Part shown: positions 44,062-52,481 of the stretch, piece by piece
Numbering within the stretch: the first letter of the stretch is position 1
Layout of the letters: each line of letters starts with the position of its first letter
Assembly: GCF_900110755.1 (NCBI RefSeq)
Contig: NZ_FOFF01000022.1
Coordinates: forward strand, 62,001-126,000
Reading direction: 5' to 3'
DNA length: 64,000 nt
DNA from: Streptomyces sp. yr375
GTDB taxonomy: Bacteria > Actinomycetota > Actinomycetes > Streptomycetales > Streptomycetaceae
The notes under the pieces: model-generated
Told to the model about the DNA's origin: nothing
The model's database searches: none
Seen by the model: only the letters and a program-made list of their open reading frames with translations
Program-made: the position numbers and the translations under genes

Positions 44062-44328
44062 TCACGCCCCCTCTTTCAGGACCCGGGAGATCAGTCTGCG
44101 CTGCTCGTCCGTGAGCCGGGGGTCGGCGGCGTACACCGTCCTCCCGTCCACGGTGATCTCGTAGCTGAAGCCGTCCGGGACGCCGATCGTGGGCGCGCCC
44201 CGGCCGGCGGCGACCGCCTGCTCGGCCAGGGCGTGCCACTCGTCGGCATCGGGCCGTCCCGAGGTGTCCACCTCGGCACGGCGCTCGATGCCCGCGAAAC
44301 CGCCCGTGCGACTCACCTGGATACGCAT
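44062..44328 (-). CDS. Emfourin-type protealysin inhibitor
   Basis: 88 aa. It matches the emfourin family: MRIQVSRTGGFAGIERRAEVDT, FSYEITVDGRTVYAADPRLTDEQRRLI. Family members inhibit protealysin-like M4 peptidases. It lies 21 bp downstream of such a peptidase gene on the same strand, the classical emfourin-protealysin operon. Confidence 0.88.
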   Translation of the reverse strand: MRIQVSRTGGFAGIERRAEVDTSGRPDADEWHALAEQAVAAGRGAPTIGVPDGFSYEITVDGRTVYAADPRLTDEQRRLISRVLKEGA

Positions 44329-44349
44329 GGGTCCCTGTCTATTACGGAC

Positions 44350-45420
44350 TCAGAGAATCCGCACCCCCACCTGCTCCCACGCCTTCTCCACGGCCTGGAA
44401 CTCGTCCCCGCCGTCGCCGAAGCGCTCGCGCGCCGCCTTCACCGTCAGCTTGGCGAAGTCGCTGAAGAACGCCTTCTCGGTCAGCTCGCCGCCGGTCAGG
44501 ACGTCGTACCAGACCTGCCCGGCCTTCTCCCAGGCGTGGCCGCCCAGCGCGGTCGCGGCCAGGTAGAACGCGTGGTTCGGGATGCCCGAGTTGATGTGCA
44601 CGCCGCCGTTGTCGCGGCCGGTGCGGACGTAGTCGTCCATCGTCGCGGGCTGCGGGTCCTTGCCGAGGACGTCGTCGTCGTACGCGGTGCCCGGGGCCTT
44701 CATGGAGCGCAGGGCGCTGCCCGTGACGTTCGGGGCGAGCAGGCCCGCGCCGATCAGCCAGTCGGCCTCGGCGGCGGTCTGGCCGAGCGAGTACTGCTTG
44801 ATGAGCGAGCCGAAGACGTCCGACAGCGACTCGTTCAGCGCGCCCGGCTGGCCGTAGTACGTCAGGTTCGCCGTGTACTGCGTGACGCCGTGGGTCAGCT
44901 CGTGCCCGATGACGTCGATCGAGTTGGTGAAGTCGACGAAGATCTCGCCGTCACCGTCGCCGAACACCATCTGCTCGCCGTTCCAGAAGGCGTTGTTGTA
45001 GCCCTCGTCGTAGTGCACGGTGGCGTCGAGGGGCAGGCCGTCGCCGTCGATGGAGTGGCGCTGGTACGCCTTGAGGTAGAGGTCGAAGGTCGCGCCGAGA
45101 CCGGCGTAGGCGCGGTTGACGGTGGCGTCCTGGCCGGGGTCGGAGCCCTCGGCGCGGACCTTGGTGCCGGGCAGGTCGGTGCGGTGCTCGGCGTCGTAGA
45201 TGGTGCGCAGCGGCTGGTCGGACGGCGCCTTCGCGGCCGGGGCGGCGGCGAGGCGGTACTCGCTGGTCACCCGGCGGCGGGCGCGCAGCTCGCTGTCGCG
45301 CACCAGGGTGCGCTGGGCGGGACCGGAGCGCGCCGGGTTGTCGCTCTTGGCCAGCCGGTCGAGGATGTGCGGCGGTACGACGGTGCAGAAGACGGGCTCG
45401 AAGCCCCCGTGAGTCGTCAT
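44350..45420 (-). CDS. Protealysin-like M4 metallopeptidase
   Basis: 356 aa from ATG 45420 (GTG 45429 possible). No signal peptide; a short propeptide with the protealysin motif (FCTVVPPHIL). Zinc site HELTH at 173-177, third ligand Glu197 in NESLSDVFG, catalytic His in GGVHINSGIPNHAFY. M4 (thermolysin) family, protealysin branch. Export route unknown, as in other protealysins. Paired with its emfourin inhibitor. Confidence 0.93.
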   Translation of the reverse strand: MTTHGGFEPVFCTVVPPHILDRLAKSDNPARSGPAQRTLVRDSELRARRRVTSEYRLAAAPAAKAPSDQPLRTIYDAEHRTDLPGTKVRAEGSDPGQDATVNRAYAGLGATFDLYLKAYQRHSIDGDGLPLDATVHYDEGYNNAFWNGEQMVFGDGDGEIFVDFTNSIDVIGHELTHGVTQYTANLTYYGQPGALNESLSDVFGSLIKQYSLGQTAAEADWLIGAGLLAPNVTGSALRSMKAPGTAYDDDVLGKDPQPATMDDYVRTGRDNGGVHINSGIPNHAFYLAATALGGHAWEKAGQVWYDVLTGGELTEKAFFSDFAKLTVKAARERFGDGGDEFQAVEKAWEQVGVRIL

Positions 45421-45611
45421 GACCGGCACTTTCGCACTGGGTCATGCGGCTGTCACCATCGGCAACCATGATCGGTGAAAAACAGTGACAAACATGGCCG
45501 ATTCATGGCTTCGAGTGGTATGGAGCACGTTTCGTCCCTTTGGTCCCGACGGTCCCGCATACTGATACGGACCCGCGCGACGAAAGCGGCTCGGCTAGGC
45601 TGCGCAGCATT

Positions 45612-45659
45612 ATGCGTATCGGGCTGCTTCTCCTTAGCTGCCGCGGCGAGGGCCTGTAG
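45612..45659 (+). CDS. leuA leader peptide (attenuation)
   Basis: A 15-codon frame encodes MRIGLLLLSCRGEGL, with four consecutive Leu codons (CTG CTT CTC CTT), 96 bp before leuA. A leucine-rich leader is the hallmark of ribosome-mediated attenuation of leucine synthesis. A TAGGCT (45596-45601) is a possible -10, which would make the leader almost leaderless. Of the 334-bp gap before leuA, 45430-45590 shows no other clear gene. Confidence 0.85.
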   Translation: MRIGLLLLSCRGEGL

Positions 45660-45663
45660 TCGA

Positions 45664-45731
45664 GGCCGACCCCCTCCCCGCGGAGCTTGGTGTTGCGCGT
45701 CGGCCGTCCTTCCGTCCGGAGATCTCTCCGG
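45664..45731 (+). promoter_or_regulatory. leuA leader hairpins (attenuator region)
   Basis: GGCCGAC (45664-45670) pairs with GTCGGCC (45699-45705), and CCGGAGA-TC-TCTCCGG (45716-45731) forms a second hairpin just before the ribosome site. Position between leader stop and leuA fits an attenuator; which hairpin terminates is not resolved. Confidence 0.5.
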
Positions 45732-45754
45732 TCCTCCTGAGGAGCCACCGCACC

Positions 45755-47476
45755 ATGGCGAACCGCCAGCAGCCCAGCCAGATGCCGATCCACAAGTACG
45801 GTCAGTACGAGCAGGTCGACATCCCCGACCGCACCTGGCCGCAGAACCGGATCACCGCCGCCCCGCGCTGGCTCTCCACCGACCTGCGTGACGGCAACCA
45901 GTCCCTGATCGACCCCATGTCGCCCGAGCGCAAGCGCCGGATGTTCGACCAGCTGGTCAAGATGGGCTACAAGGAGATCGAGGTCGGCTTCCCGGCCTCC
46001 GGCCAGACCGACTTCGACTTCGTGCGCTCGATCATCGAGGAAGAGGGCGCGATCCCGGACGACGTCACGATCTCCGTACTGACCCAGGCCCGCGAGGACC
46101 TGATCGAGCGGACCGTGGAGTCCCTGAAGGGCGCCAGGCGGGCCACCGTCCACCTGTACAACGCCACCGCGCCCGTCTTCCGCCGGGTCGTCTTCCGCAG
46201 CTCGAAGGAGCAGATCAAGCAGATCGCCGTGGACGGCACGCGGCTGGTCATGGAGTACGCGGAGAAGCTGCTGGGCCCGGAGACGGAGTTCGGCTACCAG
46301 TACAGCCCCGAGATCTTCACGGACACCGAGCTGGACTTCGCGCTGGAGGTCTGCGAGGCGGTGATGGACGTCTACCAGCCCGGTCCGGGCCGCGAGATCA
46401 TCCTCAACCTGCCCGCCACGGTGGAGCGTTCGACGCCGTCGACGCACGCGGACCGCTTCGAGTGGATGAGCCGCAACCTCTCCCGCCGCGAGCACGTCGT
46501 CATCTCCGTCCACCCGCACAACGACCGCGGTACGGCCGTCGCCGCCGCCGAGCTGGCGCTGATGGCCGGCGCGGACCGCGTCGAGGGCTGCCTGTTCGGG
46601 CAGGGCGAGCGCACCGGCAACGTCGACCTGGTCACGCTGGGCATGAACCTCTTCTCGCAGGGCGTCGACCCGCAGATCGACTTCTCCGACATCGACGAGA
46701 TCCGTCGTACGTGGGAGTACTGCAACCAGATGGAGGTCCACCCGCGCCACCCGTACGTGGGCGACCTGGTCTACACGTCCTTCTCCGGCTCCCACCAGGA
46801 CGCCATCAAGAAGGGCTTCGACGCGATGGAGGCCGAAGCGGCGGCCAAGGGCGTCACGGTCGACGACATCGAGTGGGCGGTCCCCTACCTGCCGATCGAC
46901 CCCAAGGACGTGGGCCGCTCCTACGAGGCGGTCATCCGGGTCAACTCGCAGTCCGGCAAGGGCGGTATCGCGTACGTCCTGAAGAACGACCACAAGCTGG
47001 ACCTGCCGCGCCGGATGCAGATCGAGTTCTCCAAGCTGATCCAGGCCAAGACGGACGCGGAGGGCGGCGAGGTCACCGGCGCGGCGATCTGGTCCGTCTT
47101 CCAGGACGAGTACCTGCCCAACCCGGAGAACCCCTGGGGTCGCATCCAGGTCCGCGCCGGGCAGTCGACGACCGACACCGACGGCGTGGACACCCTCACC
47201 GTCGAGGCCACGGTCGACGGCGCGGACACCGTGCTGACCGGCACCGGCAACGGTCCGATCTCGGCCTTCTTCAACGCCCTGGAGGGCGTCGGCATCGACG
47301 TGCGCCTGCTGGACTACCAGGAGCACACGATGAGCGAGGGCGCTTCCGCGCAGGCCGCCTCGTACATCGAGTGCGCGATCGGCGACAAGGTGCTGTGGGG
47401 CATCGGCATCGACGCGAACACCACGCGGGCGTCCCTGAAGGCGGTCGTCTCGGCCGTCAACCGCGCGACCCGCTGA
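45755..47476 (+). CDS. leuA: 2-isopropylmalate synthase
   Basis: 573 aa of the long LeuA type found in actinobacteria. TIM-barrel catalytic start LSTDLRDGNQSL, metal ligands in SVHPHNDRGTAVAAAELALMAGADRVEGCLFGQGERTGNVD, and a C-terminal regulatory domain (about 440-573) that binds leucine. First committed step of leucine synthesis. GAGGAG precedes the ATG. Followed by a strong terminator. Confidence 0.97.
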   Translation: MANRQQPSQMPIHKYGQYEQVDIPDRTWPQNRITAAPRWLSTDLRDGNQSLIDPMSPERKRRMFDQLVKMGYKEIEVGFPASGQTDFDFVRSIIEEEGAIPDDVTISVLTQAREDLIERTVESLKGARRATVHLYNATAPVFRRVVFRSSKEQIKQIAVDGTRLVMEYAEKLLGPETEFGYQYSPEIFTDTELDFALEVCEAVMDVYQPGPGREIILNLPATVERSTPSTHADRFEWMSRNLSRREHVVISVHPHNDRGTAVAAAELALMAGADRVEGCLFGQGERTGNVDLVTLGMNLFSQGVDPQIDFSDIDEIRRTWEYCNQMEVHPRHPYVGDLVYTSFSGSHQDAIKKGFDAMEAEAAAKGVTVDDIEWAVPYLPIDPKDVGRSYEAVIRVNSQSGKGGIAYVLKNDHKLDLPRRMQIEFSKLIQAKTDAEGGEVTGAAIWSVFQDEYLPNPENPWGRIQVRAGQSTTDTDGVDTLTVEATVDGADTVLTGTGNGPISAFFNALEGVGIDVRLLDYQEHTMSEGASAQAASYIECAIGDKVLWGIGIDANTTRASLKAVVSAVNRATR

Positions 47477-47532
47477 CCAGCCTGAGCGGTGGTTTAGCAG
47501 CGGTTCAGCAGTGCTTCGGCGGTGGCCCGAGG

Positions 47533-47575
47533 CCCCGGCCCGTCGTATACGACCGTATGCGAGGGGCCGGGGTTT
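47533..47575 (+). terminator. leuA terminator
   Basis: CCCCGGCCC (47533-47541) pairs with GGGCCGGGG (47564-47572), followed by TTT. The loop contains the palindrome GTCGTATACGAC (47542-47553). Confidence 0.75.
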
Positions 47576-47705
47576 CGTCGTATATCGGCCATCCCGGCGT
47601 GGAGGTCACGGAGAGGTCTCGTCCGGGGTACTGACGACAGCTCGTGGATGTGGCTAACATCACGGGACGTGCGGCGATGTTGTCGCGGCGTTACGGAGGT
47701 GCGAC

Positions 47706-48401
47706 GTGCTGCCAGTACGGGGACGAGACGGCCGTGTCAACGGGCTTGCCCGGGTGCTGGGCACCCGTACCGCGTGGACGCCCGTGGGCGACGGCGAGTT
47801 CTTCTGCCCGGGGTGCGGCGGTGACCGCAACTACCAGCGGCTGACCGGCCAGCGCCGCTTCACCGTCCTCGGGGTGCCGGTCGTGCCGCGCGGCGAGACC
47901 GGGCCGGTCGTCGAGTGCGCGGCCTGCCGCCGCCACTTCGGCACCGACGTCCTCCACCACCCCACCACCGTCCGCTTCTCGGCGATGCTCCGCGACGCCG
48001 TCCACACCGTCGCCCTCGCGGTGCTGTCCGCGGGCGGCGGCTGCGCGCGGACGGCGCTGGAGACGGCGGCGGGCGCGGTGCGCGCGGCCGGCTTCGCCGA
48101 CTGCACGGAGGAGCAGCTCGCCGCGCTCGTCGACGCGCTGGCCGGCGACACCGGCCACAGCTACGGCGAACCGTACGGCGCGGGCCTCGCCATAGAGCTG
48201 CACGAGGCCCTCGACCCGCTCGCCCCGCACCTCGCGCCGGTCGGCCGCGAATCGATCCTGCTCCAGGGCGCGCGCATCGCCCTCGCGGACGGCCCGTACA
48301 CCCCCGCCGAGCGCGAGGTCCTCGCGACGGTGGGCGCGGCCCTGACGATCTGCGCGGACGACGTGACCCGCCTGCTGGTCTCGGCCCGCACCCCGTCCTG
48401 A
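47706..48401 (+). CDS. TerB-like (DjlA/TerB fold) protein with zinc ribbon
   Basis: 231 aa from GTG 47706 (GGAGG 6 nt upstream). An N-terminal zinc ribbon (FFCPGCGGDRNY...ECAACRRHFG) precedes an all-helical TerB-like domain with the acidic loop GARIALADGPYTPAEREVL. Tellurite-resistance naming reflects the fold; function is unknown. Monocistronic between the leuA terminator and a convergent gene. Confidence 0.82.
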   Translation: MLPVRGRDGRVNGLARVLGTRTAWTPVGDGEFFCPGCGGDRNYQRLTGQRRFTVLGVPVVPRGETGPVVECAACRRHFGTDVLHHPTTVRFSAMLRDAVHTVALAVLSAGGGCARTALETAAGAVRAAGFADCTEEQLAALVDALAGDTGHSYGEPYGAGLAIELHEALDPLAPHLAPVGRESILLQGARIALADGPYTPAEREVLATVGAALTICADDVTRLLVSARTPS

Positions 48402-48423
48402 CGCACGGACACAGCAACGCCCC

Positions 48424-49356
48424 CTACGGCAGCGTCCGTTCGTACGCGGTGTCGTCGTCGGAGTCGTAGACGAGCTTGCCGGTCGTGTCGTAGCCCTTGA
48501 TGTGCGGGGCCAGGGTGACCTGTTGGCGCAGGATGCCGGCGGCGACGAACCAGCCGTGGTCCAGGGCGGCGGTCACCGGGTCGCCGTCGCCGTAGGAGAC
48601 GGTCACCTTGGTCACGGACGGTTCGACCGTGCCGACGGCCCCCCAACGGAACGGCAGTTTCCAGTCGCCCTTGTCGAGGAACGACTCCTGGTACAGCTTG
48701 CCGCCGTTGATGTCCGGCACGACCGGCCCCGACTCCGGTGAACCCCCCTCGTTCGTACCGGAGTTGATGCCCCCGGCGGTGCCGGACCGGATGTTGCAGA
48801 TCACCCGGAAACCGGCCGGCCGCTCCTTCGTCGCGACGACGTACATGCCGTCGCCGGGCGCGTTGGAGTCGCCGGTGCTCCTGATCGCCAGGACGATCCG
48901 GTAGTCCGCGGCCTCGCCCAGATCCTGTCCCGCGAACGCGGTCGGCGCGCTCAACTGGTCCCGGTCGAGACACTTCCGCAGCCCGTCCGCCGCCTGCGTG
49001 AACGTGATCCCGTCGAGCAACTGCCCCTTGGTCGCGGGCTGTTGGGGCCCGGCGGGCGTGCCGGGCGAAGCCGTCGCCGGGCTGCGGGGGGCGCTGACCG
49101 ACGGCTTCGGCGCCGCCGTGTCGGAGGCCCGCCCCCCGCTGCCCCCGGCCACCGCGTACGCCCCCACCGGCACCGCGGCCAGCGTCGCCAGCGCCGCACC
49201 GGTCACCGCCGCGCGCCGCCGCCGCTCGGCCAGTCCACGCCGCCGGATCGCCGGATACGGCGCCGGCGAGGGCCGAATGGTGTACGCGTCCTCGGCGAGC
49301 AACTCACGCATCCGCTCCTCGAACTCGACATCGCCCTGCTCCTCTGTCCCGCTCAC
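48424..49356 (-). CDS. Sigma-linked membrane protein of unknown function
   Basis: 310 aa, overlapping the sigma stop by 4 bp. A cytoplasmic N-terminus of about 45 residues (EEQGDVEFEERMRELLAEDAY) is followed by a membrane helix (AAVTGAALATLAAVPVGAYAVAGG), then a Pro/Ser/Thr linker and an outside domain with two Cys. Layout fits an anti-sigma-like or sensor partner of the SigE-family factor. Confidence 0.78.
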   Translation of the reverse strand: MSGTEEQGDVEFEERMRELLAEDAYTIRPSPAPYPAIRRRGLAERRRRAAVTGAALATLAAVPVGAYAVAGGSGGRASDTAAPKPSVSAPRSPATASPGTPAGPQQPATKGQLLDGITFTQAADGLRKCLDRDQLSAPTAFAGQDLGEAADYRIVLAIRSTGDSNAPGDGMYVVATKERPAGFRVICNIRSGTAGGINSGTNEGGSPESGPVVPDINGGKLYQESFLDKGDWKLPFRWGAVGTVEPSVTKVTVSYGDGDPVTAALDHGWFVAAGILRQQVTLAPHIKGYDTTGKLVYDSDDDTAYERTLP

Positions 49357-49898
49357 CGGCCGCCTCCCCGCCCTTGCCCCTGCCCCCCGGCCGCCGTACG
49401 ACTGACAGGCGCCAGCCCCGGATACGTACGCAACTTCGCCAGCCCCTTCGACGCCTGGCTCTTGACCGTGCCCGGCGAGCAGCCGAGCACCTCGGCCACC
49501 TCCGCCTCGGACAGGTCCTCCCAGTACCGCAGCACCACCACCGCCCGCTGTTTCGGCGGCAGTTGGGCCAGCCCGGCCAGCAGCGAGCCGCGCTCCTCCA
49601 CCCGCCCCGCGCCCTCGTCGCGCCCCGCCCGTTCCGGCGGCGCGGCGGTCAGCGCCTCGGTGACCCGCCGCTTGCGGAACCGGTCACTGTTGCAACTGAC
49701 CAGCATCCGCCGGACGTACGCCTCCGGGTTGTCGGTGCGCGAGATCCGCCACCACGACCGGTACGCCTTGGCCAGCGCGGTCTGGGTCAGATCCTCCGCG
49801 TGATGGACGTCCCCCGTGAGCAGATACGCGGTCCGCACGAGCCGCGACCACCGTGCTCTGACGAACTCCTGGAACCGCTCCTCTTGTTCGGCCTGCAT
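49353..49898 (-). CDS. SigE-family RNA polymerase sigma factor
   Basis: 181 aa from ATG 49898 (GAGGAGG upstream; a TTG precedes it). ECF region 2 (FVRARWSRLVRTAYLLTGDVHHAEDLTQTALAKAYRSW) and region 4 (LPPKQRAVVVLRYWEDLSEAEVAEVLGCSPGTVKSQASKGLAKLR). SigE-family as used for Streptomyces annotation. The C-terminal GGQGQGRGGGR tail is low complexity. Coupled to the membrane protein downstream. Confidence 0.93.
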   Translation of the reverse strand: MQAEQEERFQEFVRARWSRLVRTAYLLTGDVHHAEDLTQTALAKAYRSWWRISRTDNPEAYVRRMLVSCNSDRFRKRRVTEALTAAPPERAGRDEGAGRVEERGSLLAGLAQLPPKQRAVVVLRYWEDLSEAEVAEVLGCSPGTVKSQASKGLAKLRTYPGLAPVSRTAAGGQGQGRGGGR

Positions 49899-49956
49899 CA
49901 ACCACCCTCCTCGCCCCCCAGACCACCGGTCGGGCCGAATCGGTTGCCCGGGCCTT

Positions 49957-51240
49957 TCAACAACCTGTGGGAGGCCGCCGCCGAGCCGACTCCCCGACCG
50001 GAACCGCCGGGGCGGCCTCGGACCCGCCGACGCTCCCGCGCACCCCGAACAGCAGCACCGGCGTCACCAGCAGCAGCGCGCCCGCGGCGGCGAGGGCGGG
50101 GCGGGGGCCGGTGAGGGTGGCCAGGGCGCCCCACAGGGCGGTGAGGGAGGCGATGGACGCCTTGGTGCCGACCGACCACGCCGACAACGTACGCACCACC
50201 CGGTCCTTCGGTGTCAGCTCCAGGCGGGTGGTGGCGAGGACGGGGTTGTAGACGCCGATGCAGGCGATCAGCCCGAACTCCACGATCATCACCAGCGCCA
50301 GTCCGCCCACGCCGGGGCCGACGAACGCCAGCCCCAGCGGCCAGCACACGCGCAGCGTCCCCGACGTCAGCAGGACCCGGCGGTGGCCGTACCGGGCGAC
50401 CAGGCGCGGGGCCAGCCGGGAGCCGAGCAGGCCGCCCGCGCAGGGCACGGCGAAGGCGAGGCTGTACTGCCAGGGCGCGAAGTGCAGCGGGCCGAGCATC
50501 AGCACGGTCAGCAGCGGGGCGCCCGCCATGATCAGACCGTTCACCAGCGCCGCGTTGAGGAACAGGGGCCGCAGCCCGGGATGGGCGAGCAGATGCCGCC
50601 AGCCCGCGAGCAGGTCCCCGCCGGTCAGCCGCCCTGCGGAGCTCGCGGGACGTACCGGCTCCGGTTCCCGCGCGCCGATCGCGCGCAGTCCGGCGGCCGA
50701 GAGGAGATAGCTGGCCGCGTCCGCCGCGACCGTCACCACCGGCCCGAACAGGCCGATCAGCGCCCCGCCGAGCGGCGGCCCGACCATGGTGGCCGTCCAC
50801 GTCGTCGACTCGAACCGGCCGCTCGCGACCAGCAGATCCTCCGGCGGCAGCAGCGACTTCAGGAAGGCGCCGCTCGCCGCCGTGAACGAGATGTCGGCGG
50901 CGGCGACGATCACCGAGACGAGCAGGAGCTGCCCGAGCCCGAGGACGCCGAGCGCGTAGGCGGCGGGGACGCTGAGCAGCGCCCCGCACCGCAGCAGGTC
51001 CGCGGCCATCATCACCGGCCGCTTCCGCCGGAACTCCACCCACGGCCCGAGCGGCACCGCCAGCAGCGCCCCCACCGCCGGCCCCACGGCCGCCAGCGCC
51101 GCCACCTCGGCCGGCCCGGCCCGCAACGCCACCACGGCGATCAGCGGAAACGCGCTGAACGCCAGCCCGGTCCCGAGCGCACTGACCGAGTACGCCCCCC
51201 ACAACCACCCGAAATCGCGCCCCAGCGCCCGCCGCACCAC
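49957..51240 (-). CDS. MFS transporter
   Basis: 427 aa from GTG 51240. Twelve predicted helices; N-terminal FGWLWGAYSVSALGTGLAFSAFPLIAV and WVEFRRKRPVMMAADLLRCGAL are typical of the enterobactin-exporter-like MFS group. Substrate unknown. It is upstream of the sigma factor on the same strand, with a 58-bp gap. Confidence 0.87.
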   Translation of the reverse strand: MVRRALGRDFGWLWGAYSVSALGTGLAFSAFPLIAVVALRAGPAEVAALAAVGPAVGALLAVPLGPWVEFRRKRPVMMAADLLRCGALLSVPAAYALGVLGLGQLLLVSVIVAAADISFTAASGAFLKSLLPPEDLLVASGRFESTTWTATMVGPPLGGALIGLFGPVVTVAADAASYLLSAAGLRAIGAREPEPVRPASSAGRLTGGDLLAGWRHLLAHPGLRPLFLNAALVNGLIMAGAPLLTVLMLGPLHFAPWQYSLAFAVPCAGGLLGSRLAPRLVARYGHRRVLLTSGTLRVCWPLGLAFVGPGVGGLALVMIVEFGLIACIGVYNPVLATTRLELTPKDRVVRTLSAWSVGTKASIASLTALWGALATLTGPRPALAAAGALLLVTPVLLFGVRGSVGGSEAAPAVPVGESARRRPPTGC

Positions 51241-51452
51241 CCGGGGATCCTAGGGCCTGCCCACCCCGACCGCAGCGCCGTTTCCGCGGCCACCCCCTGC
51301 GGCCACCCGCGGCTTCGCCCACCCGCAGGACCCCCATCCCCCCGCCCACCTGCACCGATCACACGCCGCCGCTTTCCCACGCCCCGGTCCGCCCGCCGGC
51401 GCCCCCGACACCCGGCCCCACCACCCCCTCCGCGTAGGCGAGAATGGGCGCC

Positions 51453-51716
51453 ATGAGCCTGTTCCGCGACGACGACGCCGGGCCCCGTACCCGGGGGCCG
51501 GGTGCGGCGGGCCGTCTGGTGGCGCGGGCGTGTGGCGGCCAGGGCGGCGGTGGGTGTGGGGTGGGTTCCTGCCGCGACATCGACGGCGGGCCGCGCAGCC
51601 GGGGGCCGGGTGCGGCGGGCCGTTTCGTGGTGCGGGTGGGCGCGGGCCAGGGCGTCGGCGGGTGTGGGATGGGTTCCCAGGTGGGCGCGGGCCACGCCAG
51701 CGGGGGTGTGGGATGA
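51453..51716 (+). repeat. 108-bp in-frame tandem repeats ending on the recO start codon
   Basis: Two full 108-bp units start at 51453 and 51561, then a partial 44-bp unit at 51669 runs into the recO ATG at 51713. Each unit contains GGGGCCGGGTGCGGCGGGCC, and the first unit begins ATGAGCCTGTTCCGCGACG, an almost exact copy of the recO start (MSLFRDD). Because 108 is divisible by three, the region is one open frame of 87 codons with a 36-aa repeat (GPGAAGR...GGCG), whose TGA overlaps the recO ATG. The preceding stretch 51241-51452 holds no gene that I see. Confidence 0.7.
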
Positions 51717-52459
51717 GTCTCTTTCGGGATGACGGGGTCGTTCTGCGGACGCAGAAGCTTGGTGAGGCCGACCGGATTATTACGCTGCTGACGCGCGGGC
51801 ATGGCCGGGTGCGGGCCGTGGCGCGGGGGGTGCGGCGGACTAAGTCCAAGTTCGGGGCGCGGCTGGAGCCCTTCTCCCATGTCGACGTGCAGTTCTTCGC
51901 GCGCGGGAGCGAGCTGATCGGGCGCGGGCTGCCGCTGTGCACGCAGAGCGAGACCATCGCGCCGTACGGCGGCGGCATCGTCACCGACTACGCCCGCTAC
52001 ACCGCCGGCACGGCCATGCTGGAGACCGCCGAGCGGTTCACCGACCACGAGGGCGAACCGGCCGTGCAGCAGTACCTGCTGCTCGTCGGCGCGCTGCGGA
52101 CCCTGGCCCGCGGCGAACACGCCCCGCACCTCGTCCTGGACGCGTTCCTGCTGCGGTCGCTGGCCGTCAACGGGTACGCCCCCAGTTTCGGCGACTGCGC
52201 CAAGTGCGGCATGCCCGGCCCCAACCGGTTCTTCTCCGTCGCCGCCGGCGGCTCCGTCTGCGTCGACTGCCGGGTGGCCGGCAGCGTCGTACCGTCGCCG
52301 CAGACCCTGGTCCACCTGGGCGCGCTGCTCACGGGAGACTGGGAGACGGCGGACGCGGGCGAGCCGCGCCACGTCCGGGAGGGCAGCGGGCTGGTGTCCG
52401 CCTACCTGCACTGGCACCTGGAGCGCGGCCTGCGCTCCCTTCGGTACGTCGAGAAATAG
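51713..52459 (+). CDS. recO: DNA repair protein RecO
   Basis: 248 aa. N-terminal OB-fold (MSLFRDDGVVLRTQKLGEADRIITLLTRGHGRVRAVARGVRR), a helical body, and a zinc motif CAKCGMPGP...CVDC. It mediates RecA loading in the RecFOR pathway. The start is fixed by family similarity and by the ATGA overlap with the repeat-derived frame upstream. Confidence 0.95.
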   Translation: MSLFRDDGVVLRTQKLGEADRIITLLTRGHGRVRAVARGVRRTKSKFGARLEPFSHVDVQFFARGSELIGRGLPLCTQSETIAPYGGGIVTDYARYTAGTAMLETAERFTDHEGEPAVQQYLLLVGALRTLARGEHAPHLVLDAFLLRSLAVNGYAPSFGDCAKCGMPGPNRFFSVAAGGSVCVDCRVAGSVVPSPQTLVHLGALLTGDWETADAGEPRHVREGSGLVSAYLHWHLERGLRSLRYVEK

Positions 52460-52481
52460 AGATAGAGGGAGACGAGAAAGC

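Noticed and set aside
47646..47844. Small open frame overlapping the TerB-like gene start
   Set aside because: No ribosome site and no recognisable sequence; the GTG at 47706 with GGAGG is better.
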